23,323 nt of DNA from Candidatus Uhrbacteria bacterium (GTDB taxonomy: Bacteria; Patescibacteriota; Patescibacteriia; UBA9934): NCBI GenBank assembly GCA_003453595.1, contig DMOG01000025.1:1-23323 (forward strand). Reading direction: 5' to 3'. Shown here in pieces: positions 5,813-13,520 of this stretch. The notes below the pieces were generated by a model. That model saw only the letters and a program-made list of their open reading frames with translations. It had not been told where the DNA came from and searched no databases. Position 1 is the first letter of the stretch. Each line of letters begins with the position of its first letter. Position numbers and translations under genes: made by a program.

Positions 5813-6869
5813 ATGGTCAAAAAAACACTGTCCATTCTGTCCAAAATGTAAGAGTGTTGAAACAATTAAGAAAGGAAGTCGAAGAGGAATAAATAGATAT
5901 TTTTGCAAGAGCTGTAAAAGCTCTTTTTCTGTTAGTCACACGGCTTTGGAAAAAGTTTTTTGGGTAACAAATATCGATGGTGTTCCTTTCAGAAAACTTG
6001 GTGATGAAAATGGTTTGTCTGGCGCTCAAGCATTTAATCGAGTCCTTGAAGAATTAGAATCTCTGCCAGATTGTTTTGAGCTAACCCAAGAGTGTTGTGA
6101 ATACTCGTCGGGTATTTTAATTATCGATGGCAAGTATGTTAAAGTGCGTGGTTATAAAGAAAGAATACCTTTTATCTATCTCATCGATTATGAAACTCAC
6201 GATATTCTGTTCGGTATTTTAGCTCGATCAGAAAGCGAGGAAGCTTTCCTTAAAATTTTTAACAAATTAAAACAACTAAACTATCCACTAAAAATTGTTG
6301 TCTCCGATGACCGTTCTTCGCTTCCTTTGGCCTTAAAACAGATCTATCCAGACATACAAAACCAGCTTTGCCTAAATCATTATCTAGAGAACATTAGAAA
6401 GAATTTAAACATTAGAACAGACCCAACCCATCGTCACTTTTTCAATTCATTAAAAAAATATGTCTTCGATGAATATGAAGACGATAAAAAATTAAACGAA
6501 GTTCTTCGTCATGTTTGGTTTAAACGATGCGAAGATATTCCCATTAGACAAAATATTGTTTTAGAAATAGACCAGAGAAGAAAAGAATTATTTGCTTATA
6601 AAAATTTCCCTGACTGTCCAAACAACACCAACTTGATTGAACTCTTCAACTCTCATTTCAACATCAGGCTTCGGGCTCTCAAGGGTTTTAAAAATCAAGA
6701 CAATGCCAATCTTTGGCTGAACGGTCTGGTCATCAGAAGACGAACAAAACCCTTCACTGACTGCGGTCCCAAATTCAAGCATTTGAACGGCAAATCCTCA
6801 CTCCAAATGAGTATCAAAAAACAGGCGACTTGGCCTGAAATTTGTGGTTTAAAAGCACCCAAAATTTAA
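5813..6869 (+). CDS. Transposase with zinc ribbon and DDE domain, frame break near the start
   Basis: The uninterrupted reading frame runs from 5799 to the TAA at 6867-6869 but has no ordinary start before the TTG at 5946. Upstream of that TTG it encodes a zinc ribbon (HCPFCPKCKS ... YFCKSCKSSFS), which should be part of the protein. The only ATG available, at 5813, reads ATG GTC and then seven A (5819-5825) and is one base out of frame, stopping after 12 codons. Losing one A would join it to KKHCPFC. The catalytic core has the MULE/IS256 arrangement: Asp61 (IIDGKYV) and Asp121 (VVSDDRSS) counted from the TTG, QLCLNHYLEN (CxxH), and Glu232 (NLIELFNS). So it is either expressed by transcriptional slippage or frameshifting at the A run, or inactivated, or the run is miscounted. 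Confidence 0.8.
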
Positions 6870-6874
6870 CGGTA
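6853..6874 (-). repeat. IS right terminal inverted repeat
   Basis: 22 bp, perfect reverse complement of 5726-5747; overlaps the transposase stop codon. Confidence 0.85.
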
Positions 6875-6875
6875 A

Positions 6876-6886
6876 CACCCGGGTGG
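6876..6886. repeat. Right copy of direct repeat flanking the IS
   Basis: CACCCGGGTGG, same orientation as 5714-5724. It is followed by TCG, which completes the right arm of the interrupted hairpin. Confidence 0.65.
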
Positions 6887-6927
6887 TCGTTGTGCTTAAC
6901 CGCTTAAATTGCCTTGCGTATTATAAA

Positions 6928-6959
6928 AACCCATTCCGAGCTTTAGCGAGGAATGGGTT
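6928..6959. terminator. Bidirectional intrinsic terminator
   Basis: Arms AACCCATTCC and GGAATGGGTT with a 12-nt loop. On the plus strand it is followed by GCTGTTTTCTTTTT, on the minus strand by TTTATAATA after GGGTT. It separates the IS from the convergent antiporter gene. Confidence 0.8.
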
Positions 6960-6991
6960 GCTGTTTTCTTTTTGCTTTAGATTTTTCTCTA

Positions 6992-8377
6992 CTATTCCTT
7001 ATACTTCTTCAACATCACACTCAAAATCGGTGGCGTAAGCAAAGTTGTTAGGATCACCATAATAACGATCACTGAGAAAAGCTCGTCGTTGATTACTCCC
7101 AGTCCTTTACCGATTGAAGCAAAGATAAGTCCAACCTCGCCTCGCGGGATCATTCCGCAACCTACTAAAAGTTTGTTTACTTTGCCGGCGGCAGCTCCGG
7201 CTAAAATCTTTCCCACGATAGCTACAAGCGTGATAGCAAGAGCAACTAACAAAACTCTGCCATCAAACAATGAGTCAAGCTTAACTTCCATTCCAGTTAG
7301 CACAAAGAAGATGGGAACAAGGAAAAATGCTAGCGGTTCAATTAGATCTTCAATATGACGATGTGAATGTTCTTCAATGGCATGATTAACCTGCTTGATC
7401 GCCTCGTTTGAGGCATCGGCATCCTTGAGCGCCTGTTTAACATCGTGCACAATTTTTGCATCCTTAAAATATCGGAAATGAACAGGATCAAGAATCAAAC
7501 CAGCGGCAAACGCTCCCACAATGGCGGCCAACCCGATCATCTGCGCTAAGTATGCAAACAGCAAACAAACTATGATGGCAAGCGTGAACTTCATGCCGAT
7601 CCCTGTTTGAATCTTGGCAAACATTCGTCCCAGCCATGGAGCTAACAATTGCCCAATTACAATCGATCCAACCAAGAACAAAATTGCCTTGGCTAAAATC
7701 CAACCAATCATTCCCAAACTCACTGCTCCAACTGTCACAATGGCCGATACTACTGCCAAAATCACAAGTCCAAGTACATCATCAATCACAGCTGCGCCCA
7801 AAACGATTTGCGCTTCGGGAATATGTAATTTTCCTAGATCTTTAAATACTCGAGCAGTAATTCCCACTGAAGTTGCGGTTAAGGCCGCTCCCAAAAATAA
7901 GTAAGCATTTGGATCAAGGCCGGGCATGATCCATGGGCCAACAACATAAGTTCCCAGCACAAATGGTAAAACCACCCCAACTACAGCTACCAAAAAAGCA
8001 GACAATCCAACTTCTCTCATCTGCTTTATGTTTGACTCAAGTCCAATTTGGAACAAAAGAATTACAACTCCGAGCTCTGCCAAAAATTTAATAATCCCAT
8101 CTTCAAGAATCGGTTCAAATGTATGAAGGCCAACAAGGGCCAAGTTTCCAAGAATTACACCAATAACAAGCTCACCAAGTACTGCTGGCTGACCAAGTTT
8201 CTCCACCAGTCCACCAAACTTGGCAGCGATTAGGATAACAGCGATCCAAAGGAATGTGAGGGCAATGCTCGCCCCGTGCCCACCTTCTGTTGCCGTACCA
8301 GAGGCCGCAACGACTCCACCAGCGATAAGGCCAATAAAAGATAAGCTATAAATCCACGAACGAAATTTGTTTGTCAT
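6992..8377 (-). CDS. CPA2-family cation/proton antiporter (NapA/GerN/Kef type)
   Basis: 461 residues from ATG at 8377 (MTNKFRSWIYSL), preferred because hydrophobic helix 1 begins there; an in-frame ATG at 8452 would add 25 polar residues. About 12-13 membrane segments are visible. The core signature GAALTATSVGITARV precedes VIDDVLGLVILA, where the Asp pair (199-200) is the ion-binding site of the unwound helix region; two acidic residues are typical of electrogenic Na+/H+ exchangers such as NapA. A hydrophilic loop rich in His, Glu and Lys (KQVNHAIEEHSHRH) splits the last helices. No C-terminal TrkA-N domain, so not a full Kef potassium system. It would exchange Na+ or K+ for H+ at the cytoplasmic membrane. 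Confidence 0.9.
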   Translation of the reverse strand: MTNKFRSWIYSLSFIGLIAGGVVAASGTATEGGHGASIALTFLWIAVILIAAKFGGLVEKLGQPAVLGELVIGVILGNLALVGLHTFEPILEDGIIKFLAELGVVILLFQIGLESNIKQMREVGLSAFLVAVVGVVLPFVLGTYVVGPWIMPGLDPNAYLFLGAALTATSVGITARVFKDLGKLHIPEAQIVLGAAVIDDVLGLVILAVVSAIVTVGAVSLGMIGWILAKAILFLVGSIVIGQLLAPWLGRMFAKIQTGIGMKFTLAIIVCLLFAYLAQMIGLAAIVGAFAAGLILDPVHFRYFKDAKIVHDVKQALKDADASNEAIKQVNHAIEEHSHRHIEDLIEPLAFFLVPIFFVLTGMEVKLDSLFDGRVLLVALAITLVAIVGKILAGAAAGKVNKLLVGCGMIPRGEVGLIFASIGKGLGVINDELFSVIVIMVILTTLLTPPILSVMLKKYKE

Positions 8378-8558
8378 AAGATACTTATGAATAAGTTTGG
8401 CGGGAGTATATCCGAATTTGGCATTTTTGAAAACCCTAGGTCTGGATAACAAATCAAAGCCCGAAGTCCGACAATACCACGGAATTCAACTCCCCAGAGT
8501 CCAACTCCCCGCTCGATCCTCACATAATTGACTCGAACAATATGATATGCTGCTCATT

Positions 8559-8581
8559 GCGTCCTGCCCATAGCAGGACGC
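8559..8581. promoter_or_regulatory. Hairpin beside the Era promoter
   Basis: Arms GCGTCCTGC and GCAGGACGC with a 5-nt loop. It ends directly at the putative -35 box of the Era gene (TTGTGC). Followed by TTGTGCTTTCT it could also stop readthrough on the plus strand. The role is uncertain. The rest of 8453-8619 holds no gene. Confidence 0.4.
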
Positions 8582-8609
8582 TTGTGCTTTCTGCCCGAAT
8601 CCCTATAAT
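8582..8609 (+). promoter_or_regulatory. Promoter of the Era gene
   Basis: Exact TATAAT at 8604-8609 with a weak TTGTGC 16 bp upstream; ATG follows 10 nt later at 8620. Confidence 0.6.
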
Positions 8610-8619
8610 ACAAATCAAT

Positions 8620-9486
8620 ATGAATCAAGAATCATTTAAATCCGGTTTTGCTGTGCTAATTGGGCGATCTAATGTTGGTAAATCAACATTGTTAAACTCG
8701 CTGGTTGGTACAAAAGTTGCAATAACTACTCCCAAACCACAAACAACCCGCGTGCCTTTGCAGGGCGTTGTGCATGACCATCGAGGTCAAATCGTTTTTG
8801 TGGATACGCCAGGGGTAATGCAAAAGGCAAAGGACGAGTTAACAAAAAAACTTCTTGCGTCTGTAAAAGAATCTCTTAGAGACATTGATGTGATCCTCTA
8901 TGTTGTTGATCCAACTCGGGAAATCGGCAATGAGGAAAGACAGACTCTAAAAATGATTGAGCACATTGATAAACCAAAATTACTCATCATCAACAAAGTT
9001 GATGAGCGATCTGCCCAAAGAAACATTGATTTTTACCGCGATCTTTTTGATGAACATTTCGACGCAGTTATTGAGCTCTCTGCTTTGCAAGGAACAAATC
9101 TTGATCTTCTTAAAAACTGGATCTTTGATAATCTGCCTGAAGGTGAGGCATACTACGGGCCAACTGAAATTTCAAACCTTGGACAAAAAGAAAGAATCGC
9201 TGAACTAATTCGGGAAAAACTTTTCCTCCGTTTGCGCGAAGAAGTTCCTTACTCGGTTCATGTGGTTGTTCATGAGATCGAAGAAAGAAAAAACGGAGTA
9301 ATCTATATTCGTGCCGATGTTCTGACATCTCAAGAAAGATACAAAAGAATGATAATCGGCCAAGGTGCACGAGGTATCAAGGAAATCAGCCAATCAACTA
9401 GAAACGAACTCGAAGCAGTCACGGGCAAAAAAATATATCTAGAGCTAAATGTAGAAATTGACACTCACTGGGTGGAAAGATTTTAA
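8620..9486 (+). CDS. era: GTPase Era
   Basis: 288 residues from ATG at 8620. The G domain has all motifs: GRSNVGKS (15-22, G1), TTPKPQTTR (G2), VDTPG (G3), NKVD (G4) and SALQG (G5). The C-terminal KH domain carries IIGQGARGIKEISQ, the RNA-binding GxxG-type loop with a helix, followed by a final beta strand (KKIYLELNVEI). Era binds near the 3' end of 16S rRNA and monitors 30S assembly. Length is close to the family's usual ~300. An upstream ATG at 8542 lies before the promoter and is not used. Monocistronic, with its own promoter and terminator. Confidence 0.96.
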   Translation: MNQESFKSGFAVLIGRSNVGKSTLLNSLVGTKVAITTPKPQTTRVPLQGVVHDHRGQIVFVDTPGVMQKAKDELTKKLLASVKESLRDIDVILYVVDPTREIGNEERQTLKMIEHIDKPKLLIINKVDERSAQRNIDFYRDLFDEHFDAVIELSALQGTNLDLLKNWIFDNLPEGEAYYGPTEISNLGQKERIAELIREKLFLRLREEVPYSVHVVVHEIEERKNGVIYIRADVLTSQERYKRMIIGQGARGIKEISQSTRNELEAVTGKKIYLELNVEIDTHWVERF

Positions 9487-9494
9487 CAAGACAA

Positions 9495-9522
9495 AAAAGA
9501 GATGCAATAATGCATCTCTTTT
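9495..9522. terminator. Bidirectional terminator after Era
   Basis: Arms AAAAGAGATGCA and TGCATCTCTTTT, ATAA loop. The A-rich and T-rich flanks let it serve Era (plus) and the convergent thioredoxin-like gene (minus). Confidence 0.85.
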
Positions 9523-9556
9523 GATTTTCGAATATTTCTCCTTGCGCCGGAATAGC

Positions 9557-9814
9557 TTAGGACAAGGCCCACTTTTTCAAAGCTTCGTAATCGGTTGATC
9601 CGCAGATTGTGACTTTTGTTTCTGTGTTAATAAAAAATGGAACTCCACCACAGGCGCCGGTGTCGTACTCATCTTTTTTCTTTGCATTCTCCTTATTTTC
9701 CCATATCTCCATCACCTCAACCTGTACGCCCTCTTCTTTTGCCAACCTTTCAACAAGCGGTTTCATAAGTGTGCAATGTGGACAACCTTCGCCGTAAAAC
9801 TCAAGTAAAGCCAT
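9557..9814 (-). CDS. Thioredoxin-like protein with CPHC active site
   Basis: 85 residues. MALLEFYGEGCPHC places a redox-active CxxC (Cys11, Cys14) after the first beta strand, and GGVPFF supplies the cis-proline loop. CPHC is the dipeptide of DsbA-type and some archaeal-like small redox proteins; the size is nearer glutaredoxin. There is no signal peptide, so it probably acts in the cytoplasm, perhaps as an electron donor, for which the ribonucleotide reductase in this window is one possible client. Divergent from the FecR-like gene with a 44-bp gap that must hold both promoters. Start supported by a TAAGAT box 8 nt upstream. Confidence 0.85.
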   Translation of the reverse strand: MALLEFYGEGCPHCTLMKPLVERLAKEEGVQVEVMEIWENKENAKKKDEYDTGACGGVPFFINTETKVTICGSTDYEALKKWALS

Positions 9815-9858
9815 AGAATTCGATCTTATTTATTAAATCCGATAGAATATATCTATCT

Positions 9859-10425
9859 ATGAACATCTGTAAGTTTATCACACTTAACAAAATTTTAATT
9901 ATTTCAATTATTGCGATCGCAAGTGGGCTACTAGTATACAATCGCGTCGCAACCGAAACACACATGTCAGCTGTAAATATCGAGTCTGGAGAAATCATTA
10001 AACGCGGTGAAATAATGACCACACTTGATCAATACGCAAGCTTCAAAATTTCTAACACAACAATTTACTTGGCAAAAAACACAGAACTAAAACTTGCTAA
10101 CGGCCGTGCAGGCAATCTTGATCTTCAACTCATCCAAGGTCGAATTGTTGTTACAGGTCAATCAAATATTTCGATTCGTGAAGTTGATGTGAAGCTCGAA
10201 TCTGATGCTCGAGCCAGCATTGTACATTACAGCTGGCTTAATGAAATTGAAGTCGCGCCACTCAATGGACCAGTGAGCGTCTGTTACGATGAGCAAAGTC
10301 GAGCTTTGAATACCCAAGCAATCCGCATGAGCACGCTTGCACCATACGCAACAGAGTTTATCGACTTTAACCCAAGCCAATCATCAGAAAAAGAATTTTA
10401 CGACTGGATCGGGTTTACCAACTAA
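9859..10425 (+). CDS. Membrane-anchored FecR-like protein, function unknown
   Basis: 188 residues. A hydrophobic segment (NKILIISIIAIASGLLVY, about residues 10-27) without a clear cleavage site anchors the protein; the rest is beta-rich and would face outside. The middle part (DQYASFKIS, then LDLQLIQGRIVVTG) resembles the FecR fold, a beta-helical domain found in sigma-factor regulators and surface-associated proteins. No sigma factor is adjacent, so a regulatory role is not supported. A TAGAAT box lies 10 nt upstream of the ATG. Confidence 0.6.
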   Translation: MNICKFITLNKILIISIIAIASGLLVYNRVATETHMSAVNIESGEIIKRGEIMTTLDQYASFKISNTTIYLAKNTELKLANGRAGNLDLQLIQGRIVVTGQSNISIREVDVKLESDARASIVHYSWLNEIEVAPLNGPVSVCYDEQSRALNTQAIRMSTLAPYATEFIDFNPSQSSEKEFYDWIGFTN

Positions 10426-10473
10426 TTTAGGAAAAAGTGATACAAAAGTCTATCTTCGGTTTAAAAGCACCAA

Positions 10474-10495
10474 CCCCGCTCCAGTTGGGGCGGGG
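10474..10495 (-). terminator. GC-rich hairpin, probable terminator of the 10586-10852 gene
   Basis: Arms CCCCGC and GCGGGG with a 10-nt loop; on the minus strand followed by TTGGTGCTTTT. It is the second of two hairpins downstream of the small GC-rich gene, echoing the paired hairpins behind the DGR target. It may also stop the convergent FecR-like gene. Confidence 0.5.
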
Positions 10496-10545
10496 CGAAA
10501 CGATTTCCGGAGTATTCATCGATTCTCCCGATGTGAAGACGATTT

Positions 10546-10569
10546 CACCGCCACGGAACCGTGGCGGTG
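10546..10569. terminator. Perfect 11-bp-stem hairpin after the small GC-rich gene
   Basis: Arms CACCGCCACGG and CCGTGGCGGTG around AA. The geometry (24 bp, 11-bp arms, 2-nt centre) equals that of 611-634, though the sequence differs. No T tail directly follows it, so it may act with the hairpin at 10474-10495. Confidence 0.5.
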
Positions 10570-10585
10570 ACGATGGAACAGGCAA

Positions 10586-10852
10586 CTAGGCATCCAGCCT
10601 GGGCACAAGGGTGACCTCAACGAGATCACCCATCTCGGTGCCGAGAATCTGCATGACAAATGACCCATCAGCTCGACGATCGCTCAGCCTGACAGTGGCC
10701 TTGCGACCAACGACCCGGATACCGTGTTCGGCGAGCTTGTCGAGCGCACGCGCTGCCAGCTCATTGCCACGGGTTCCAGCTTCGTAAGCCACGGCCACTG
10801 CTGTGCCCGCATGCTCGAGCGCTTGCCTGTACTTGGGATTGATGTCTGACAC
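10586..10852 (-). CDS. Small GC-rich orphan gene, unknown function
   Basis: 88 residues starting with GTG at 10852 (MSDINPKYRQALEHAG). The start is fixed by a perfect AGGAGG (10865-10860) 7 nt upstream. The N-terminal half is a probable helix pair (YRQALEHAGTAVAVAYEAG and NELAARALDKLAEHG), and the C-terminal half looks like two or three beta strands (RVVGRKATVRL, FVMQILG, LVEVTLVP). No domain recognised. GC-rich, with its own hairpins downstream. Confidence 0.6.
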   Translation of the reverse strand: MSDINPKYRQALEHAGTAVAVAYEAGTRGNELAARALDKLAEHGIRVVGRKATVRLSDRRADGSFVMQILGTEMGDLVEVTLVPRLDA

Positions 10853-10917
10853 AATTGCACCTCCTAGTGCGGTTGGGGGTGGGCAAAATATGCCCTAAAA
10901 TGTCAGAAAAGTCAACC

Positions 10918-12288
10918 CTACCACTCAAAACTCTGCCAATACTTTGGGATTTCTATATTTGTTGCCAGTTCTTTTCCTAAATATATTTTGAAATTCTCTT
11001 TCACATCAGTGTCGCCATGCACCAAGAAAATCTGCCCGATTGGCTCTGAGCAAGTTGCCAGCCATTGCTTTAATTTCTTGCGGTCGCCATGAGCAGAAAA
11101 GGCTCCAATAGCGGAAACTTTAGCCCGCACTTCGAAGGGGTCGTGGTAAATATGAACTTTTTTCTGCCCGTCAAAAATCTTTCTGCCAAGCGTTCCTTCT
11201 GCCTGATAGCCGATAATAAGAATGCCTGACCTTGAGTCCTCAATGTATCGCTTTAGGTGATGCAAAATTCTGCCACCGTTGATCATGCCAGCGCCGGCCA
11301 CAATAATCTTTGGCCCAGAATCTTCATTGATTGACTTTGATGCGTCAACAGTGAGGGTCACATGCAAATTTGGAAAACTGAAAAAATCACGATCGGGACT
11401 GGTAAAAATATCCCGATCAAAACGAAGATATTGAGAAAACTCCCTATAAATCTCCGTGGCTTTAATGGAAAGCGGGCTATCTAAGTAAATTGGGCAATTT
11501 GGTATTGCCTTGTCATCAATCATTCTATCCAGTTCATAAAGTAATTCCTGTGTTCGCTCAATGGAAAACGCAGGGATAAGCAAAGTACCATTGTCGCCAA
11601 CCACATCCTTGATCATGTCACGCAGTTTTGTCATACGAGTATCAACTGGCTCATGTTCGCGATCGCCATAGGTTGATTCACAAATGACAATGTCAGCATT
11701 ACTAATGCTTTCTGTCTGTGGCAATATTGGAACTTTGTCATTACCAATGTCTCCACTAAACACAATTCTACGGGCCTTCGAGTCGGCTGTATGCTTAGCA
11801 TCAATATCAACAACAACAAACGCGGAGCCTAAAATATGTCCGGCGTCATGTAACATAACATTCACGCCTGGAATTATCTCAAACTGAGTGTGATAATTCA
11901 TCGTATTAATCAAATCATCCACATTTTTTACATCAGCCATGTCAAACAAAATCGGAGTGTCCATGCGGTGATTATTGTCTGCCATCAAATGCTGGGCGTC
12001 TTGCAAAACAATACTGGTCAGCGACTTGGTTGGTGGCGTGCAAAAAATCAAACCAGTAAATCCTTGTTTTGACAACATTGGCAAGCGACCACAATGATCG
12101 TAGTGAGCATGAGTTAAAATAACTGCATCAATTTTCTTAGGATCAAAATCAAATGGCTCTTGGCTATACTCAAGCGCATGGTCTCCCTGGAACATTCCAC
12201 AATCAATCAGAATTTTATGAGCTTTTGTCTCAAGCAAATAGCAAGAACCAGTCACACCTCGAACCCCACCACAAAATGTTAATTTCAT
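10918..12288 (-). CDS. Beta-CASP metallo-beta-lactamase ribonuclease (CPSF73/YsH1-like)
   Basis: 456 residues from ATG at 12288. Metal-binding motifs in order: HAHYDH (60-65), HDAGHILGSA, FSGDIGND, then the beta-CASP insertion with STYGDREH and AGAGMINGGRILHHL, and the terminal motifs FSAHGDR and FLVHGD. A final RMMBL-type segment closes the active site. These two-zinc enzymes cleave or trim RNA (5'-3' exonuclease or endonuclease); bacterial members of this branch are related to but distinct from RNase J. Cytoplasmic, single gene. The longer frame to 12318 runs over the -10 box. Confidence 0.9.
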   Translation of the reverse strand: MKLTFCGGVRGVTGSCYLLETKAHKILIDCGMFQGDHALEYSQEPFDFDPKKIDAVILTHAHYDHCGRLPMLSKQGFTGLIFCTPPTKSLTSIVLQDAQHLMADNNHRMDTPILFDMADVKNVDDLINTMNYHTQFEIIPGVNVMLHDAGHILGSAFVVVDIDAKHTADSKARRIVFSGDIGNDKVPILPQTESISNADIVICESTYGDREHEPVDTRMTKLRDMIKDVVGDNGTLLIPAFSIERTQELLYELDRMIDDKAIPNCPIYLDSPLSIKATEIYREFSQYLRFDRDIFTSPDRDFFSFPNLHVTLTVDASKSINEDSGPKIIVAGAGMINGGRILHHLKRYIEDSRSGILIIGYQAEGTLGRKIFDGQKKVHIYHDPFEVRAKVSAIGAFSAHGDRKKLKQWLATCSEPIGQIFLVHGDTDVKENFKIYLGKELATNIEIPKYWQSFEW

Positions 12289-12296
12289 ATAGGTGT

Positions 12297-12326
12297 ATAA
12301 TACCAAGTGATTGCACATGGTGTCAC
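12297..12326 (-). promoter_or_regulatory. Promoter of the beta-CASP nuclease gene
   Basis: Minus strand: GTGACA (12326-12321), 18-bp spacer, TATTAT (12302-12297), then 8 nt to the ATG at 12288. Divergent from the Dus promoter, which uses the same -35. Confidence 0.6.
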
Positions 12327-12364
12327 ATTATTAGCTCAGGTTCGCTTGTCATTCCCGCAAAAGA

Positions 12365-12393
12365 GTGACAAAAACTTCGTTCCCGATTACACT
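12365..12393 (+). promoter_or_regulatory. Promoter of the Dus gene
   Basis: GTGACA (12365-12370), 17-bp spacer, TACACT (12388-12393), 8 nt before the ATG at 12402. Confidence 0.6.
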
Positions 12394-12401
12394 CATGCCT
12401 T

Positions 12402-13448
12402 ATGTATTTCAACTGGCAAAATCAACAAAGACCGATCCTTGGACTTTCTCCCATGGCTGATATGACAGATACCCCGTTTTGCAAAATAATTCGCAAAACT
12501 GTTTTACAATCTGTGTCTGATTCAAGATTAATTGTTTTTCGAGAGATGGTTTCCAGCGAAGCTATTGTTCGAGGCAATGAGAAAACAATGATCATGACCG
12601 GTATTGATCCAATCGAACGACCGATAGTTCAACAAATATTTGGCGCCAATCCAGAAACAATGGGGAAATCATCAAGGATTATTATGGAAGCTACAGCAAC
12701 CACCCCCCACCCCTCCTTGGAAAAGGAGGGGGGCCTGATCAAAAGACTCGCCCCTGATGCTATTGATATCAACATGGGCTGTCCGGTTTATAAAATGATT
12801 AACAACTTCAATGGCGCGGCCTTAATGAAAGATCCAGGGCTGGCTGCAAAAATAGTTCAATCTGTGAAGTCAGCTGTTAATGTTCCGGTTTCTGTAAAAA
12901 TTCGGGCCGGCTGGTCATCTCATGAAGAATGTATTGAATTTGCCAAAGTCATCGAAAACGCTGGCGCAGATATGATTACTGTTCATGGTCGAACGCAAAA
13001 GCAAGCATACTCTGGAGTTGCCAATCGCAAAGTAGTTGCCCAGGTCAAAGCAAATTCGTCAATTCCAATTTTATATAATGGCGACATTTTTACTTGGCAA
13101 AATTATTTTCAGGCTCTGGATGATACAAAATGTGACGGCGCCTTGATTGCTCGCGGTGCCTTGGGAAACCCATGGATCTTTGCCCAAATCGAACAACATC
13201 TAGCCGACATTGAAGTCACATATCCAACTCTTGAAGAAAAAATCAAAACTGTCATCGAACATCTTGAAACTCATCTTGAACACTACGGAGAATCTTCCAT
13301 TTCCACATTCCGCAAGCATCTTGGTTGGTATTTCAAAGGTGTTGATGGCTTTAAACAATACAAACAAGCTATAATGACAGCAACGGAAAAAGAAGTGATT
13401 ATTAAGGCTTTAAATGAATTCCTTTCCAAACAAACCAATGCTTCTTGA
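12402..13448 (+). CDS. dus: tRNA-dihydrouridine synthase
   Basis: 348 residues. An FMN-binding TIM barrel with the family's landmarks: PILGLSPMADMTDTPF at the N-terminus, INMGCPVYKM with the conserved Cys loop, VSVKIRAGW, ITVHGRT, ILYNGDIF and ARGALGNPW (phosphate-binding). A C-terminal helical domain (HYGESSISTFRKHLGWYFKG) binds tRNA. It reduces uridines in tRNA loops using NADPH. Between the first barrel strands there is an extra segment, ATTPHPSLEKEGGLIKR, encoded by a palindromic DNA element (12710-12731) absent from ordinary Dus proteins. The gene overlaps nothing and is probably leaderless. Confidence 0.93.
   Translation: MYFNWQNQQRPILGLSPMADMTDTPFCKIIRKTVLQSVSDSRLIVFREMVSSEAIVRGNEKTMIMTGIDPIERPIVQQIFGANPETMGKSSRIIMEATATTPHPSLEKEGGLIKRLAPDAIDINMGCPVYKMINNFNGAALMKDPGLAAKIVQSVKSAVNVPVSVKIRAGWSSHEECIEFAKVIENAGADMITVHGRTQKQAYSGVANRKVVAQVKANSSIPILYNGDIFTWQNYFQALDDTKCDGALIARGALGNPWIFAQIEQHLADIEVTYPTLEEKIKTVIEHLETHLEHYGESSISTFRKHLGWYFKGVDGFKQYKQAIMTATEKEVIIKALNEFLSKQTNAS
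12710..12731. repeat. Palindromic element inserted in-frame in the Dus gene
   Basis: Arms CCCCTCCTT and AAGGAGGGG with a GGAA loop. It is much more C/G-biased than the surrounding gene and encodes PSLEKEGG. The peptide TPHPSLEKEG is reminiscent of translated short palindromic repeats seen in unrelated genes of other bacteria. Because it keeps the frame and lies just before the NMGCP loop, it is likely a surface-loop insertion that is tolerated. Confidence 0.6.
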
Positions 13449-13520
13449 CCAACTGACATTATCAGCATAGAATGCCGAGGTTAAAAACCTTACCATTTAT
13501 TTCACTCATAAATAATTATT

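Larger units (their letters stand above)
5725..6875 (+). mobile_element. Insertion sequence, MULE/IS256-like, about 1.15 kb
   Basis: Perfect 22-bp inverted repeats bound the element: 5726-5747 (starting TACCGTTAAATTTTGGGTGC) and 6853-6874 in reverse complement. Outside them lies an 11-bp direct repeat, CACCCGGGTGG. The element holds one transposase gene on the plus strand, ending a few bases inside the right repeat (stop 6867-6869). It landed in a terminator hairpin. Identical ends and flanks suggest fairly recent insertion. Confidence 0.85.
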
